In this document: positions 41,545 to 53,428 of the stretch, piece by piece | Position numbering within the stretch: position 1 is the stretch's first letter | Layout of the letters: each line of letters opens with the position of its first letter | NCBI GenBank assembly: GCA_021791055.1 | Contig: JAJYXI010000006.1 | Span: forward strand, 37,568-101,567 | Reading direction: 5' to 3' | Length of the DNA stretch: 64,000 nucleotides | From: Nitrospirota bacterium | GTDB lineage: Bacteria; Nitrospirota; Thermodesulfovibrionia; Thermodesulfovibrionales; Dissulfurispiraceae | The notes under the pieces: model-generated | Seen by the model: only the letters and a program-made list of their open reading frames with translations | Database searches by the model: none | Told to the model about the DNA's origin: nothing | Translations under genes and position numbers: made by a program

Positions 41545-42196
41545 AATTGCAAAGTTCATTGACCAGAGCCTTTTAAAGCCCCAGGCAACAGAGGCAGATA
41601 TTATCAAGCTGTGCAAGGGTGCTATAAAATATAATTTTTATTCTGTGTGTGTAAATCCATATTATGTGCCGCTTTGCAATGCACTCCTCAAGGGGCATGA
41701 AACAAAAGTCACCACCGTCATAGGCTTCCCCCTCGGCATGACCGTAAAAGATGCAAAAATATATGAGGCAAAACAGGCTGTCCTTTACGGCGCCGATGAT
41801 CTGGATATTGTGATAAATATTGGCGCTGCCAAATCAGGCAACTGGCAGTATATACAGGAGGAGCTTTCAGAGATAATATCCGCCACAAAGTCCGCCCTGC
41901 ACAAGGTTATCATCGAAACATGCTATCTATCAGAAAAAGAGAAGATTGTTGCAACAAAGGTGGCACTGGCATGCGGTGCAAGGTTCATAAAGACATCCAC
42001 AGGCTTTGGCACAAAAGGCGCAGCCATAAAGGATGTGAGACTGATTAAGAAAATCGTTGGTGATAAAGCAGAGGTGAAGGCTGCAGGAGGAATAAAGACC
42101 TTATCCCATGCATTGAGCTTTATTAAAGCAGGAGCAACAAGGATAGGGACGAGTGCAGGCGTGGAGATAATGAGAGAGGCTCACTCAGGAATCTGA
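41501..42196 (+). CDS. deoC: Deoxyribose-phosphate aldolase
   Basis: 231 residues. Signature segments: FIDQSLLKPQATEADI, GFPLGMT, DDLDIVINIGA, and the Schiff-base lysine of RFIKTSTGFGTKGA. It cleaves deoxyribose-5-phosphate to acetaldehyde and glyceraldehyde-3-phosphate. The AGAGGTGA ribosome site is inside the previous gene. Its 3' end overlaps lptG by 16 bp. Confidence 0.94.
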   Translation: MSKRKKEKARPSGNEIAKFIDQSLLKPQATEADIIKLCKGAIKYNFYSVCVNPYYVPLCNALLKGHETKVTTVIGFPLGMTVKDAKIYEAKQAVLYGADDLDIVINIGAAKSGNWQYIQEELSEIISATKSALHKVIIETCYLSEKEKIVATKVALACGARFIKTSTGFGTKGAAIKDVRLIKKIVGDKAEVKAAGGIKTLSHALSFIKAGATRIGTSAGVEIMREAHSGI

Positions 42197-43302
42197 CTGT
42201 ATAAATACACAGAAACCCCTGCGAACATTATCGGCACAATCCATGGTGCGACAATGGGTGGAAGTATCCCAGCATATCCAAGAGATAGGAAAAGAGAATA
42301 TCCAAACCAGTAAATGACGCTTATCATAAGTCCAAGTCCTGCTGCAATAATGCCGCTGCCCACTGCCCCTTCCTTTATCTTTTGTGATGCGATAAGCTTT
42401 AAAAGCCTCTGCTCTGCAAAGTCGCCGCCTATCGAAAGCGATATGCCGAGCAGAAGCATAAAGAGATTAATCAATGGATAAGAAAGTCTCGAGCTGATGT
42501 CTACAATTAATTTTATATTCTTAAACCCAGCCTCGCCCAGCCTGCGCTGGTATTTGACCAGCTCCAGCATCGTCATCTCCTCAACCTTCCACATGTCCTC
42601 CTGAAATATCTTTGGAGATTCTATTGCAGGATAGACCATCTCTTTTATTGCTGTGGTCTTGCCTTTTTCAATCTCATACAGGGTTATATTTTTGAGCTTC
42701 CAAGCACTGCCCTCCCATTCTGCACCCTCTGCATCGATCCTCTCCTTTAAACCTTCTGCGTCAAACTTAAAAATGCTGACTCCTCTTGAAATGTTTCTAT
42801 CAGGCAGATAAAGGGATATCCTCACAATAGAGCCGTCCTTGCCCCTCATATAAAGAGTGCCCTCCTTGAATGTCACTCCCTTTTCTTTTTTGGTTATTTT
42901 GTTTTTTATCGCATGTATCTTTTTGGATGTAACGGGAACGATTATCTCTCCGAGGATGAATGCAAAAAGCGTAAGGATTACGCCGATTGCTACGAATGGA
43001 GAGAGCATGGTCTTCATCTTGCCTGCTGCGGCCTTTATAGCAACTATCTCCTTCCTCTTGATTGCCTGTGAAAATATAAAAAGACTGCTCAGAAGAATCG
43101 CCATCGGCAAGAGATAATGCGTGTATCTCGGAATGCTGAAAAAAGTATATTTAAGTAGCAGACCAAAAGAGGGACTGTGCGGCATGAAGTCGTCAATTTT
43201 ATCGATGAGCCCTATGATGCTGAATACAACAGATATCCCGCCGCCGAGAATCGTCAGTACCTTTAAAAACTCTTTTATGTACAGCCTCTGTATTATCAGC
43301 AT
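42181..43302 (-). CDS. lptG: LPS export permease LptG
   Basis: 373 residues: membrane helices at each end with a periplasmic beta-jellyroll in the middle (about 130-265). Typical features are the N-terminal RLYIKEFLKVLTILGG and the C-terminal helices with YWFGYSLF. Works with LptF and LptB to extract lipopolysaccharide from the inner membrane. Follows lptF without a gap. Confidence 0.9.
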   Translation of the reverse strand: MLIIQRLYIKEFLKVLTILGGGISVVFSIIGLIDKIDDFMPHSPSFGLLLKYTFFSIPRYTHYLLPMAILLSSLFIFSQAIKRKEIVAIKAAAGKMKTMLSPFVAIGVILTLFAFILGEIIVPVTSKKIHAIKNKITKKEKGVTFKEGTLYMRGKDGSIVRISLYLPDRNISRGVSIFKFDAEGLKERIDAEGAEWEGSAWKLKNITLYEIEKGKTTAIKEMVYPAIESPKIFQEDMWKVEEMTMLELVKYQRRLGEAGFKNIKLIVDISSRLSYPLINLFMLLLGISLSIGGDFAEQRLLKLIASQKIKEGAVGSGIIAAGLGLMISVIYWFGYSLFLSLGYAGILPPIVAPWIVPIMFAGVSVYLYSQIPE

Positions 43303-44364
43303 CTATTTTTTGTTTACCCTCTCAAATATAATCACCGAAAACGCCCCTAAAACTGCAAACGACAGCCATGCGCCTGCAATATGAGGAATCTTGCCTGACC
43401 GTGCCAGATTTTCTCCATAAAGCAAAAGCGAATAATAAACAGCGAATACGGACAGGCCTACCGTAAGCCCTCCCAATCTCCCTGACTTGCCTGCCATCAA
43501 GGAAAGCGCCGGCCCTAACAAAATGATTATCAGGCATATCGCAGGCATAGAAAGTCTCCTGTGGAATTCGAGAAATAATTGAATCTTCCTGTCAGGAAAC
43601 TTTTTGGATTCCCTTAATAGTTCTGCAGGCGTCAGCTCGCTGTTTTTCTTTTCCGCAGATTCAGCAGAAGGATTGAGCTTGAAATGGTACCTGCCGAAGG
43701 CTATTTCGGTAAACAGGTCTTTCTTTGTTATATAGACATGTCCGCTGCTTAATGAAAAGCTAAGCGAATCGTTTTCAGGGACTATTTTCCCTTCCTTTGC
43801 AATTATTATCTTTTGTTCCTCCTTTTTCCTTTCGTCAACGATAAAAATCCCTGACAGTCTGTCAGGTGCCGGTTTTTCCTTAACCAGTATAACTATGTCC
43901 TTAAATGCGGCATTAAAGATTCCCTCTTCTATTGTCATAGGCGCCCTTGTGGTCAATATCTCCAACACCTTTCCTCTCAGCAGTCCGCTTGCCTTCGGAC
44001 TTAGATAAAAACTCATTGCAAGGCTAAAAACAAAACATGCAATCCCTAAATATATGACAGGCGCGGATATTCCTCTAAAGGACATTCCGCTGCTTCTAAG
44101 CACGATTAATTCATTGTCTGCATTCATTCTTCCGTAGGTCAGGAGCACAGAGAGGAGCATTGCCATTGGTATTGTAAGAACAAGTATCTGCGGCTGGAGA
44201 TAGAGGATTATCTTTGCAATATCCGTAATGGATGTGCCTACTCCTGAAAGTATCCTGCTCAACCTCAGCAGTTTTTCCATCATAAGGGTGAAGTTCAAAA
44301 AAAGGATAGATAAAAGGAGAGATAAAGCCAGCTCCTTCAGAATTGACCTATGTATCAATAACAT
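43303..44364 (-). CDS. lptF: LPS export permease LptF
   Basis: 353 residues from the ATG at 44364. A TTG at 44406 would add 14 residues but lies in a probable promoter (TTGACC...). Six membrane helices in two groups flank a periplasmic domain, as for LptG. The start region LLIHRSILKELALSLLLS is typical. First gene of the lptFG pair. Confidence 0.88.
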   Translation of the reverse strand: MLLIHRSILKELALSLLLSILFLNFTLMMEKLLRLSRILSGVGTSITDIAKIILYLQPQILVLTIPMAMLLSVLLTYGRMNADNELIVLRSSGMSFRGISAPVIYLGIACFVFSLAMSFYLSPKASGLLRGKVLEILTTRAPMTIEEGIFNAAFKDIVILVKEKPAPDRLSGIFIVDERKKEEQKIIIAKEGKIVPENDSLSFSLSSGHVYITKKDLFTEIAFGRYHFKLNPSAESAEKKNSELTPAELLRESKKFPDRKIQLFLEFHRRLSMPAICLIIILLGPALSLMAGKSGRLGGLTVGLSVFAVYYSLLLYGENLARSGKIPHIAGAWLSFAVLGAFSVIIFERVNKK

Positions 44365-44468
44365 ATTCAAGTATATAAAATATCCTATATCGGATAGAAA
44401 GGTCAAAATTTGCTTTTTGGGGCATTATTTTTTTATGCTATAAGTATTAAACTTTTTGGAGGTATGAA

Positions 44469-44798
44469 GTGGTAACAATCACAGATAAGGCTGCAGAAAA
44501 GGCCATAGCCATATTAGCAGCAGAAGGCAAGGACACATGGGGACTCCGAATCTACAGCTCTGGAGGAGGCTGCTGCGGCCCCTCCTACGGTCTCGATATA
44601 GACGAAAAGCCTACGGCTGATGATGAGGTCCTTGAGAAAAACGGACTGAGGGTTTTTGTTGATAAAAACACCCTCTCAAACTTAAAAGGAATGCAGCTCG
44701 ACTATTACGATGACGGCGAAAAGGAAGGCTTTGTCCTTTCAGGCGGCGCTGCTCCATCTGATTCGGCATGCAGTTCAGGCTGCAGCAGTTGCGGGTAA
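44469..44798 (+). CDS. IscA/HesB-like iron-sulfur carrier
   Basis: 109 residues from a GTG with GGAGG just upstream. An in-frame ATG upstream is closed at once by a stop. The fold (VTITDKAAEKAIAILAAEGK, GLRIYSSGGGCCGPSYGL) is A-type carrier-like. The C-terminus CSSGCSSCG provides extra cysteines. Directly precedes hemB. Confidence 0.82.
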   Translation: MVTITDKAAEKAIAILAAEGKDTWGLRIYSSGGGCCGPSYGLDIDEKPTADDEVLEKNGLRVFVDKNTLSNLKGMQLDYYDDGEKEGFVLSGGAAPSDSACSSGCSSCG

Positions 44799-45770
44799 AT
44801 GTTCCCAATTCACAGATGTAGGAGACTGAGAAAAAACGAAACCATCAGGAGGATGGTAAGACAAACTGCCGTCTCTCCTGATGATTTTATCTATCCCCTC
44901 TTTGTAACCCATGGAAAGGGCATTAAAAAAGAAATTACCTCGATGCCCGGCTGTTATCAGGAATCTGTTGATGAAGTAGTCAAAAACGCAAAGGAAGTCC
45001 ATTCCCTCGGCATACCTGCAATAATACTCTTCGGCATACCAGAACATAAAGACGAACTCGGAACCGGTGCCTATGACGACACCGGAATTGTCCAGAATGC
45101 CATTAAAGCAATCAAGGATGCAGTTCCCGATCTTTATGTAATCACAGATGTATGCATGTGCGAATACACAAGCCACGGGCACTGCGGTGTTATAGAAAAG
45201 GGAGATGTTAATAATGATAAGACGCTCGGCCTTCTTGCAATGGAGGCAGTTTCCCATGCAAAGGCAGGGGCCGATATGGTCGCACCTTCTGATATGATGG
45301 ACGGAAGGGTCGCTGCCATAAGAAATGCCATGGACAGGGAAGGTTTCAGCGATATTCCCATAATGTCCTATGCAGCAAAATATGCATCTGCATTTTACGG
45401 GCCATTCAGGGAGGCAGCAGAATCAACTCCGCAGTTTGGGGACAGGCGCTCATACCAGATGGATCCGGCAAACAGGCGCGAGGCATTAAAAGAGGTTGCA
45501 CTCGATATCGAAGAGGGAGCGGATATCGTGATGGTAAAACCTGCACTCTCTTACCTCGACATCATCTCCGATGTAAAATCAACCTTTGCTGTCCCTGTTG
45601 CAGCTTATAATGTAAGCGGAGAATACTCCCTTGTCAAGGCTGCCAGCAAAATGGGCTGGATCGACGAAGACAGGATGATGATGGAAATCCTCACATCCAT
45701 AAAAAGGGCAGGCGCTGATTTGATTCTCACCTATTTTGCAAAAGACGCAGCAAAGGTTCTGAATAGTTAA
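44799..45770 (+). CDS. hemB: Delta-aminolevulinic acid dehydratase (porphobilinogen synthase)
   Basis: 323 residues. The zinc cysteines are in [14 protein letters not shown]. The two active-site lysines are Lys 194 ([15 protein letters not shown]) and Lys 247 ([10 protein letters not shown]). Makes porphobilinogen for tetrapyrroles. The ATG follows the stop of the IscA-like gene with no gap. Convergent with cfa, overlapping by 4 bp. Confidence 0.96.
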   Translation: MFPIHRCRRLRKNETIRRMVRQTAVSPDDFIYPLFVTHGKGIKKEITSMPGCYQESVDEVVKNAKEVHSLGIPAIILFGIPEHKDELGTGAYDDTGIVQNAIKAIKDAVPDLYVITDVCMCEYTSHGHCGVIEKGDVNNDKTLGLLAMEAVSHAKAGADMVAPSDMMDGRVAAIRNAMDREGFSDIPIMSYAAKYASAFYGPFREAAESTPQFGDRRSYQMDPANRREALKEVALDIEEGADIVMVKPALSYLDIISDVKSTFAVPVAAYNVSGEYSLVKAASKMGWIDEDRMMMEILTSIKRAGADLILTYFAKDAAKVLNS

Positions 45771-46888
45771 CGAATCGAGTGGTATCCTCCGGGAACCCCT
45801 TTCTTAGAAAGAACAATTTGCCAGACCTGCACACACCTGGACCGGAACGCACCTGCACTGCTTAAAAGATAGTATTTCCACATACGGTAAAATCTCTCAT
45901 CATACCTTTCTTTTAATTTATCCCAATTTTTATCAAAATTTTTAAACCATGCAATCAAAGTCGCATCATAATCAGCGCCAAAATTATGCAGATCTTCCAT
46001 AACAAATAATCCTTCGATAGAAGCGCTGATTTGTTTCATTGACGGGATGAGTGAGTTAGGAAAGATATATTTACCGAACCATGGGTCTGTTGTGACCTGA
46101 GACCGGATATCCCCTATAGTGTGCAATAAGAACAACCCGTTATCTTTTAAGCACTGCTTAACGGTCTCCATATAAGTCCTGTAATTTTTATAACAGACGT
46201 GCTCGAACATGCCGACAGAAACAATATGATTAAATTTCTCAGAAATATCCCTATAATCCTGCAATCTAATTTCAACAGGCAACCCCTTACATAATTCTTT
46301 CCCATGTTCCACCTGTTCTTTAGAGACGGTTATACCAACTACCTCAACCTTGTATTTTTCAGCGGCATATTTTGCAAAACCTCCCCATCCACATCCAATA
46401 TCCAGAATTTTGTCTCCTGGCTGCAGGTCTAATTTCCTGCAAATCAAGTCCAGCTTGGCTTCTTGCGCGGCATCCAGGCTTTCGGCATCCTTCCAATAAG
46501 CGCAGCTATAGACCATCCTTTTGTCCAGCATATTTTTATAAAGCTCATTTCCTATATCGTAATGCCTTTCCCCAATCCGAAATGCCCTCGATTTACAGCC
46601 CCTGTTAAAAAGCACTGCATTAAGGATGTGCAGGAGCAATTTCCAATTCTTTTTGATTTTATTCTCCGGCTGAGTTGGCAAAAGCCTGCAGAAAAAATCA
46701 TCCAGATTCTCACATTCCCACCATCCATCCATGTAAGACTCTCCCAGTCCTAAACTCCCATCACTCAAGACCCTTTGATAAAATCTCTCGTCTTTAATCC
46801 GAATGTCCCATGGTTGGTCTCCATTGATGGTGCAGCCTGCAGGAGACAGGACTTCCTGCATAAGACTTCTTAGTTTATCTGCTCCCAT
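45767..46888 (-). CDS. cfa: Cyclopropane-fatty-acyl-phospholipid synthase
   Basis: 373 residues. SAM-binding motif [18 protein letters not shown], preceded by [19 protein letters not shown], and [12 protein letters not shown] near the end, all typical of CFA synthases. It methylenates unsaturated phospholipid chains to protect membranes. Slightly shorter at the N-terminus than E. coli Cfa. Confidence 0.93.
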   Translation of the reverse strand: MGADKLRSLMQEVLSPAGCTINGDQPWDIRIKDERFYQRVLSDGSLGLGESYMDGWWECENLDDFFCRLLPTQPENKIKKNWKLLLHILNAVLFNRGCKSRAFRIGERHYDIGNELYKNMLDKRMVYSCAYWKDAESLDAAQEAKLDLICRKLDLQPGDKILDIGCGWGGFAKYAAEKYKVEVVGITVSKEQVEHGKELCKGLPVEIRLQDYRDISEKFNHIVSVGMFEHVCYKNYRTYMETVKQCLKDNGLFLLHTIGDIRSQVTTDPWFGKYIFPNSLIPSMKQISASIEGLFVMEDLHNFGADYDATLIAWFKNFDKNWDKLKERYDERFYRMWKYYLLSSAGAFRSRCVQVWQIVLSKKGVPGGYHSIR

Positions 46889-46977
46889 TTCTTCCTCAAG
46901 CTATCCTGTATTTTCTTTTATAAAATAATATCACCTTTCACCAGAAACCAGAAGGCTAATGACCAAACCTCATTTAA

Positions 46978-46986
46978 TGTTATAAT
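46978..46986 (+). promoter_or_regulatory. Extended -10 promoter (TGTTATAAT)
   Basis: TG-N-TATAAT, about 44 bp before the gene at 47031. No clear -35 visible. Confidence 0.5.
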
Positions 46987-47030
46987 GTCTATATCAGTTG
47001 AATATGCTCAAGCCTGAAGAAACAAGCTAA

Positions 47031-47693
47031 ATGTCAGACAATAAAACCTTCTCTTTATACGCTATCCTTTATGAACTCAATGAAAGGGAATTCCAGAGGA
47101 AACTCCACATGTTCCCTGAAGATTTGCGTTATTACGCCATCCTCGCAGGCAGCATTATCGGCTCGGAAAATTCAAAGAGGATAAAAGAGGCTCCTAAAGG
47201 TATTATTGAGGATGGGGAAGAATTTGTCTCGAAGCTTTTGGAATTGAAAAGCCCTGAAAAAGACGATGTGTTCAGGGAGATTCTCGAGACATATCTCATC
47301 GAGACGCTGAAGGATGAGCTGAGATTCTGCTGTCCGAATTGCCTTAATTTCAATAAATGTCTCGGAATAGAAAATTTATCCGTAGGGGAGCTTTTCAAAA
47401 GACGGGCAAACGGCGAGGAAACGGATGAGATTAAAAGGGATATTAAAATTCAGATTGAAAACGCCCTTCAGAAAACGCCGCATATAAATACCGATGAGGC
47501 GCATAAACTGTGCAAGGATTTTATTCATCAATACAATACTTCAAATATAGGCGAAGTCTTCGGCCGTTATGCAGATATAGCTGCAAAGCTCCAAAATGAC
47601 TATGGCATTGACTACAGGAAAATCCAGCAGCAAATGGTAGCAATCAATATGGAGTTCTATGAAAAGAGCTCCGGGCAAAATAAAAACCTCTAA
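47031..47693 (+). CDS. Hypothetical protein with Cys cluster, paired with an ABC-F gene
   Basis: 220 residues, soluble and mostly helical. A central CCPNCLNFNKC stretch could bind zinc or iron-sulfur. No family recognised. It overlaps the following ABC-F gene by 1 bp, so the two are co-translated. A role linked to translation factor activity is inferred from pairing only. Confidence 0.6.
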   Translation: MSDNKTFSLYAILYELNEREFQRKLHMFPEDLRYYAILAGSIIGSENSKRIKEAPKGIIEDGEEFVSKLLELKSPEKDDVFREILETYLIETLKDELRFCCPNCLNFNKCLGIENLSVGELFKRRANGEETDEIKRDIKIQIENALQKTPHINTDEAHKLCKDFIHQYNTSNIGEVFGRYADIAAKLQNDYGIDYRKIQQQMVAINMEFYEKSSGQNKNL

Positions 47694-49549
47694 TGATACA
47701 GGTCGGCAATTTATCAAAGGCCTACGGCCAACAGGTTGTTTTTGACGATATAGGCTTTACTGTCAATGCAGGCGAGCGCGTCGGACTCGTTGGAAGAAAC
47801 GGCCACGGCAAGACCACCCTTTTCAAGATGATTCTGGGCGAGGAACGGTCTGATGATGGCATTATCAGCATTCCCAACAATTACAAAGTCGGACACCTCT
47901 CGCAGCACATCAGTTTTACAGAAGAGTCTGTATTGAAAGAGGGATGCCTTGGCCTGAGACCTGCAGAGGACGGAAGGGATGAAACATACAAAGTGGAGGC
48001 TATTCTAATGGGTCTCGGTTTTTCTGCTGATGATTTTATGCGCAACCCACTGGAGCTTTCGGGCGGATACCAGATTAGATTGAACCTTGCAAAGCTGTTG
48101 ATCTCAGAGCCTAATCTTTTGCTTCTCGACGAGCCGACAAATTATCTGGATATTCTGTCTATAAGATGGCTCATCCAATTCTTGCGAAACTGGAAAAACG
48201 AGCTTATATTAATCACCCATGACAGGGATTTTATGGACAGCGTGACTACACATACAATGGGCATCCACAGATGCACGATACGGAAAATAGAAGGACCGAC
48301 ACAAAAGCTTTATGAACAGATACTAATGGAAGAAGAGGTTTATGAAAAGACAAGGATAAATGAAGAAAAGAAACGCAAGGAAACAGAGCAGTTTATAAAC
48401 CGCTTCAGGGCGCAGGCCACACGCGCCAGTGCAGTCCAGTCAAAGATAAAAGCTCTCCAGAAAAAAGAAAGACTCGAAAAAATCTCTGAGATAAAAAACC
48501 TCGACTTCGAATTCAGGTCCGAGCCCTTTTTGGGAAAATGGCTTGTAGAAGCAAACGATTTGTCATTTTCATTTGCCCCTGAAGTCCCTCCATTGATTGA
48601 CAAGTTGAGCATGACTATAGGGAAAGACGACCGCATCGCAATAATAGGAAAAAACGGAAAAGGGAAGACTACGCTATTGAACCTTCTTGCAGGAGAACTT
48701 ATGCCATTGAGTGGCTCGGTTACACATAATCCAAAATTAAAGCTCGCATACTTTGGACAGACGAATATTCAGCGTCTTGACCCACAGAAGACAGTAGAGG
48801 AAGAGATTTTAGATACACTTCCTGAATACAACCGCAGGGCAGCCCGAAATATATGCGGCATAATGATGTTTGAGGGAGACAAGGCACTGAAGAAGATATC
48901 CGTTCTTTCGGGCGGTGAAAAAAGCAGGGTGCTTCTTGGGAAATTGCTTGTCAGTCCTGCAAACCTGCTTTTGCTGGACGAGCCCACAAACCATCTGGAC
49001 ATGGAATCCATAGATTCCCTCCTTGAGGCCATAGATGCCTTTGAAGGAGCTGTTATGATTGTGACCCACAGCGAGATGATTCTCCATGCAATAGCCACAA
49101 GGCTTATTGTATTTGATGATGGAAAGGTGAGCGTATTTGAAGGGACATATCAGGACTTTCTTGGCAGGGTCGGATGGAAAAACGAAAACAATGGGGCTGT
49201 CGGCAGACAGGCTATCAGCGAACAGAGCAAAAATACAAATAAAAAGGATATGCGCCGCATGAGGGCTGAATTAATCAACAGCCGTTCAAGGATACTTGGG
49301 GCGTTGCAAAAAGGGATTGCAGAAGTGGAAGAAACTATAATGCAGTTAGAGGGTCAAATAGAAAAGGATACTCAGGCGCTTTTGGATGCCTCTGTAAAAG
49401 GCTCGGGAGAGTCCATTAACACACTTTCAAAATCCATTCACGAATCAAAGGCAAGAATCGATACTCTCTTCGATGAGCTTGCAGCTTTAACCGAGGATCT
49501 CAACACCAAATCCGGAGAGTTTGAAGAAAGGCTGAGGGATCTCAATTAA
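47693..49549 (+). CDS. ABC-F family ATPase
   Basis: 618 residues with two ATP-binding domains and no membrane segments. First P-loop GRNGHGKTTLF, second GKNGKGKTTLL. Signature motifs LSGGYQIRLNLAKLL and LSGGEKSRVLLGKLL, each followed by LLLLDEPTN. The C-terminal coiled coil (about 520-618) is long, as in Uup-like proteins. ABC-F proteins act on ribosomes or in DNA metabolism. Confidence 0.92.
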   Translation: MIQVGNLSKAYGQQVVFDDIGFTVNAGERVGLVGRNGHGKTTLFKMILGEERSDDGIISIPNNYKVGHLSQHISFTEESVLKEGCLGLRPAEDGRDETYKVEAILMGLGFSADDFMRNPLELSGGYQIRLNLAKLLISEPNLLLLDEPTNYLDILSIRWLIQFLRNWKNELILITHDRDFMDSVTTHTMGIHRCTIRKIEGPTQKLYEQILMEEEVYEKTRINEEKKRKETEQFINRFRAQATRASAVQSKIKALQKKERLEKISEIKNLDFEFRSEPFLGKWLVEANDLSFSFAPEVPPLIDKLSMTIGKDDRIAIIGKNGKGKTTLLNLLAGELMPLSGSVTHNPKLKLAYFGQTNIQRLDPQKTVEEEILDTLPEYNRRAARNICGIMMFEGDKALKKISVLSGGEKSRVLLGKLLVSPANLLLLDEPTNHLDMESIDSLLEAIDAFEGAVMIVTHSEMILHAIATRLIVFDDGKVSVFEGTYQDFLGRVGWKNENNGAVGRQAISEQSKNTNKKDMRRMRAELINSRSRILGALQKGIAEVEETIMQLEGQIEKDTQALLDASVKGSGESINTLSKSIHESKARIDTLFDELAALTEDLNTKSGEFEERLRDLN

Positions 49550-49680
49550 GGGAGCATCGCATAAGAGCCGAATATGCACGCTCCGAGCTAAGTGCATCAG
49601 CATGATCGCGCTAAAGGGCATCGCTGCTCAAGCTCTTGATAAACAACCTGACGTTTTGGAAAAAAGCGAACGGGCATAAA

Positions 49681-49717
49681 TAAGAATCCCGGCATTTTTT
49701 AAATGTCGGGATTCTTA
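49681..49717. terminator. 17-bp hairpin terminator, bidirectional
   Basis: Stem from TAAGAATCCC to GGGATTCTTA with a 3-base loop and one G-U pair. It separates the ABC-F gene from the convergent cold-shock gene. Confidence 0.85.
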
Positions 49718-49726
49718 AGGAGTTCT

Positions 49727-49930
49727 TTATTTAATTTTAACTACATTGACTGCCTTAGGCCCTTTAGGTCCCTGTTCGACATCAAAGCTGACTCTGTCGC
49801 CCTCGGCAAGGGATTTGAATCCACTGCCTTGAATGGAAGAATGGTGGACGAATATATCGCCGCCTTCATCACTCGTAATAAAGCCAAACCCCTTGGAATC
49901 GTTGAACCACTTCACTGTACCGGTAGCCAT
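49727..49930 (-). CDS. Cold-shock domain protein (CspA family)
   Basis: 67 residues: [20 protein letters not shown] and DIFVHHSSI are the RNP1 and RNP2 motifs of the cold-shock domain. An RNA chaperone. GGAGG precedes the start, and the mRNA leader extends into the ~200-bp gap before ywbE. Confidence 0.96.
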   Translation of the reverse strand: MATGTVKWFNDSKGFGFITSDEGGDIFVHHSSIQGSGFKSLAEGDRVSFDVEQGPKGPKAVNVVKIK

Positions 49931-50126
49931 TTCAGAAATACCTCCTTGTGTAAAAAAATAAAGTTTCAGAGACTTCCTGCTACATCACAAAGGAATAGCC
50001 AGAAAGCTCGCTGGTTATTGTAAAAAATCCTGAAGCTTTAATGCAAGCATGACATGAAGGAGAATAAAAAACACCCAAACAGGTAAAATATATAAATGTG
50101 TCAATTGCTAATTAGGAGGACAATGT

Positions 50127-50324
50127 ATGGATGGAACGAGACGTTCTGATATAAGACCGGGATTACATGTCTCGATCGTATTGAAGAAAGACCAACAGAC
50201 CGGAAAACTGACAGAAGGGATTGTAAGAGATATTTTAACCAATTCACCTGCACATCCACATGGAATTAAAGTTCGCTTGGAAAGCGGAGAAATAGGACGT
50301 GTAAAAAAGATAAAGGAAATATGA
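50127..50324 (+). CDS. ywbE: YwbE-family small protein (DUF2196)
   Basis: 65 residues: RSDIRPGLHVSIVLKKDQQTG, then GIVRDILTNSPAHPHGIKVRL and GEIGRVKKI match YwbE. Function unknown; relatives are sometimes fused to or placed with RNA-processing genes. GGAGG at 50115; it overlaps greB by 4 bp. Confidence 0.9.
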   Translation: MDGTRRSDIRPGLHVSIVLKKDQQTGKLTEGIVRDILTNSPAHPHGIKVRLESGEIGRVKKIKEI

Positions 50325-50824
50325 AAAAGCCATTACGTAATAAAACAAGTGTCTCGCCATATATTACACCTGAAGGGCAAAAGGATTTAAGTGAGGAACT
50401 GTCATATCTGTGGAAGGTTAAACGCCCCCAGGTTACTCAGGCTGTTGCCGAGGCTGCTGCTATGGGTGACCGTTCTGAGAACGCAGAGTATATTTATGGT
50501 AAAAAGCAGTTAAGGCAGATTGATTCCCGCATCCGTTTTCTTACAAAGAGATTGAGCGAGTTGATTGTAGTGGATAGGATACCGGATGATACTTCAAAGG
50601 TATTTTTTGGCGCATGGGTTGAAGTTGAGGATAGCGATGGAAACATTTACCGGTATCGCATTGTCGGTCCTGATGAATTTGATCCTGACAGGGGTTTCAT
50701 CAGTATTGATTCACCTATGGCTAAAGCATTGCTATGCAGGACAGAGGGCGACGAAGTTGTTGTGAGCAGACCTAACGGTACTGCTGTTTTTGTTGTGACA
50801 TCCATCATTTACCGGCAGACCTGA
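50321..50824 (+). CDS. greB: Transcription elongation factor GreB
   Basis: 167 residues: the N-terminal coiled coil with SVSPYITPEGQKDL, the family motif GDRSENAEYIYGKK, and an FKBP-like C-terminal domain. It rescues backtracked RNA polymerase. The acidic tip residues typical of Gre factors are in place. Confidence 0.92.
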   Translation: MKKPLRNKTSVSPYITPEGQKDLSEELSYLWKVKRPQVTQAVAEAAAMGDRSENAEYIYGKKQLRQIDSRIRFLTKRLSELIVVDRIPDDTSKVFFGAWVEVEDSDGNIYRYRIVGPDEFDPDRGFISIDSPMAKALLCRTEGDEVVVSRPNGTAVFVVTSIIYRQT

Positions 50825-50910
50825 TTGGGGCTTTTGCTATTTGAGCAGTCCTCCTGAAAAATATATCTTCTCAAATGTGCGAATGCGCAAATTGACAACA
50901 ACTAAAGCGT

Positions 50911-53428
<2,518 letters not shown>

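Noticed and set aside
49550..49680. Possible tRNA in the gap after the ABC-F gene
   Set aside because: No T-loop (GTTCRA) or acceptor-stem pairing was found.
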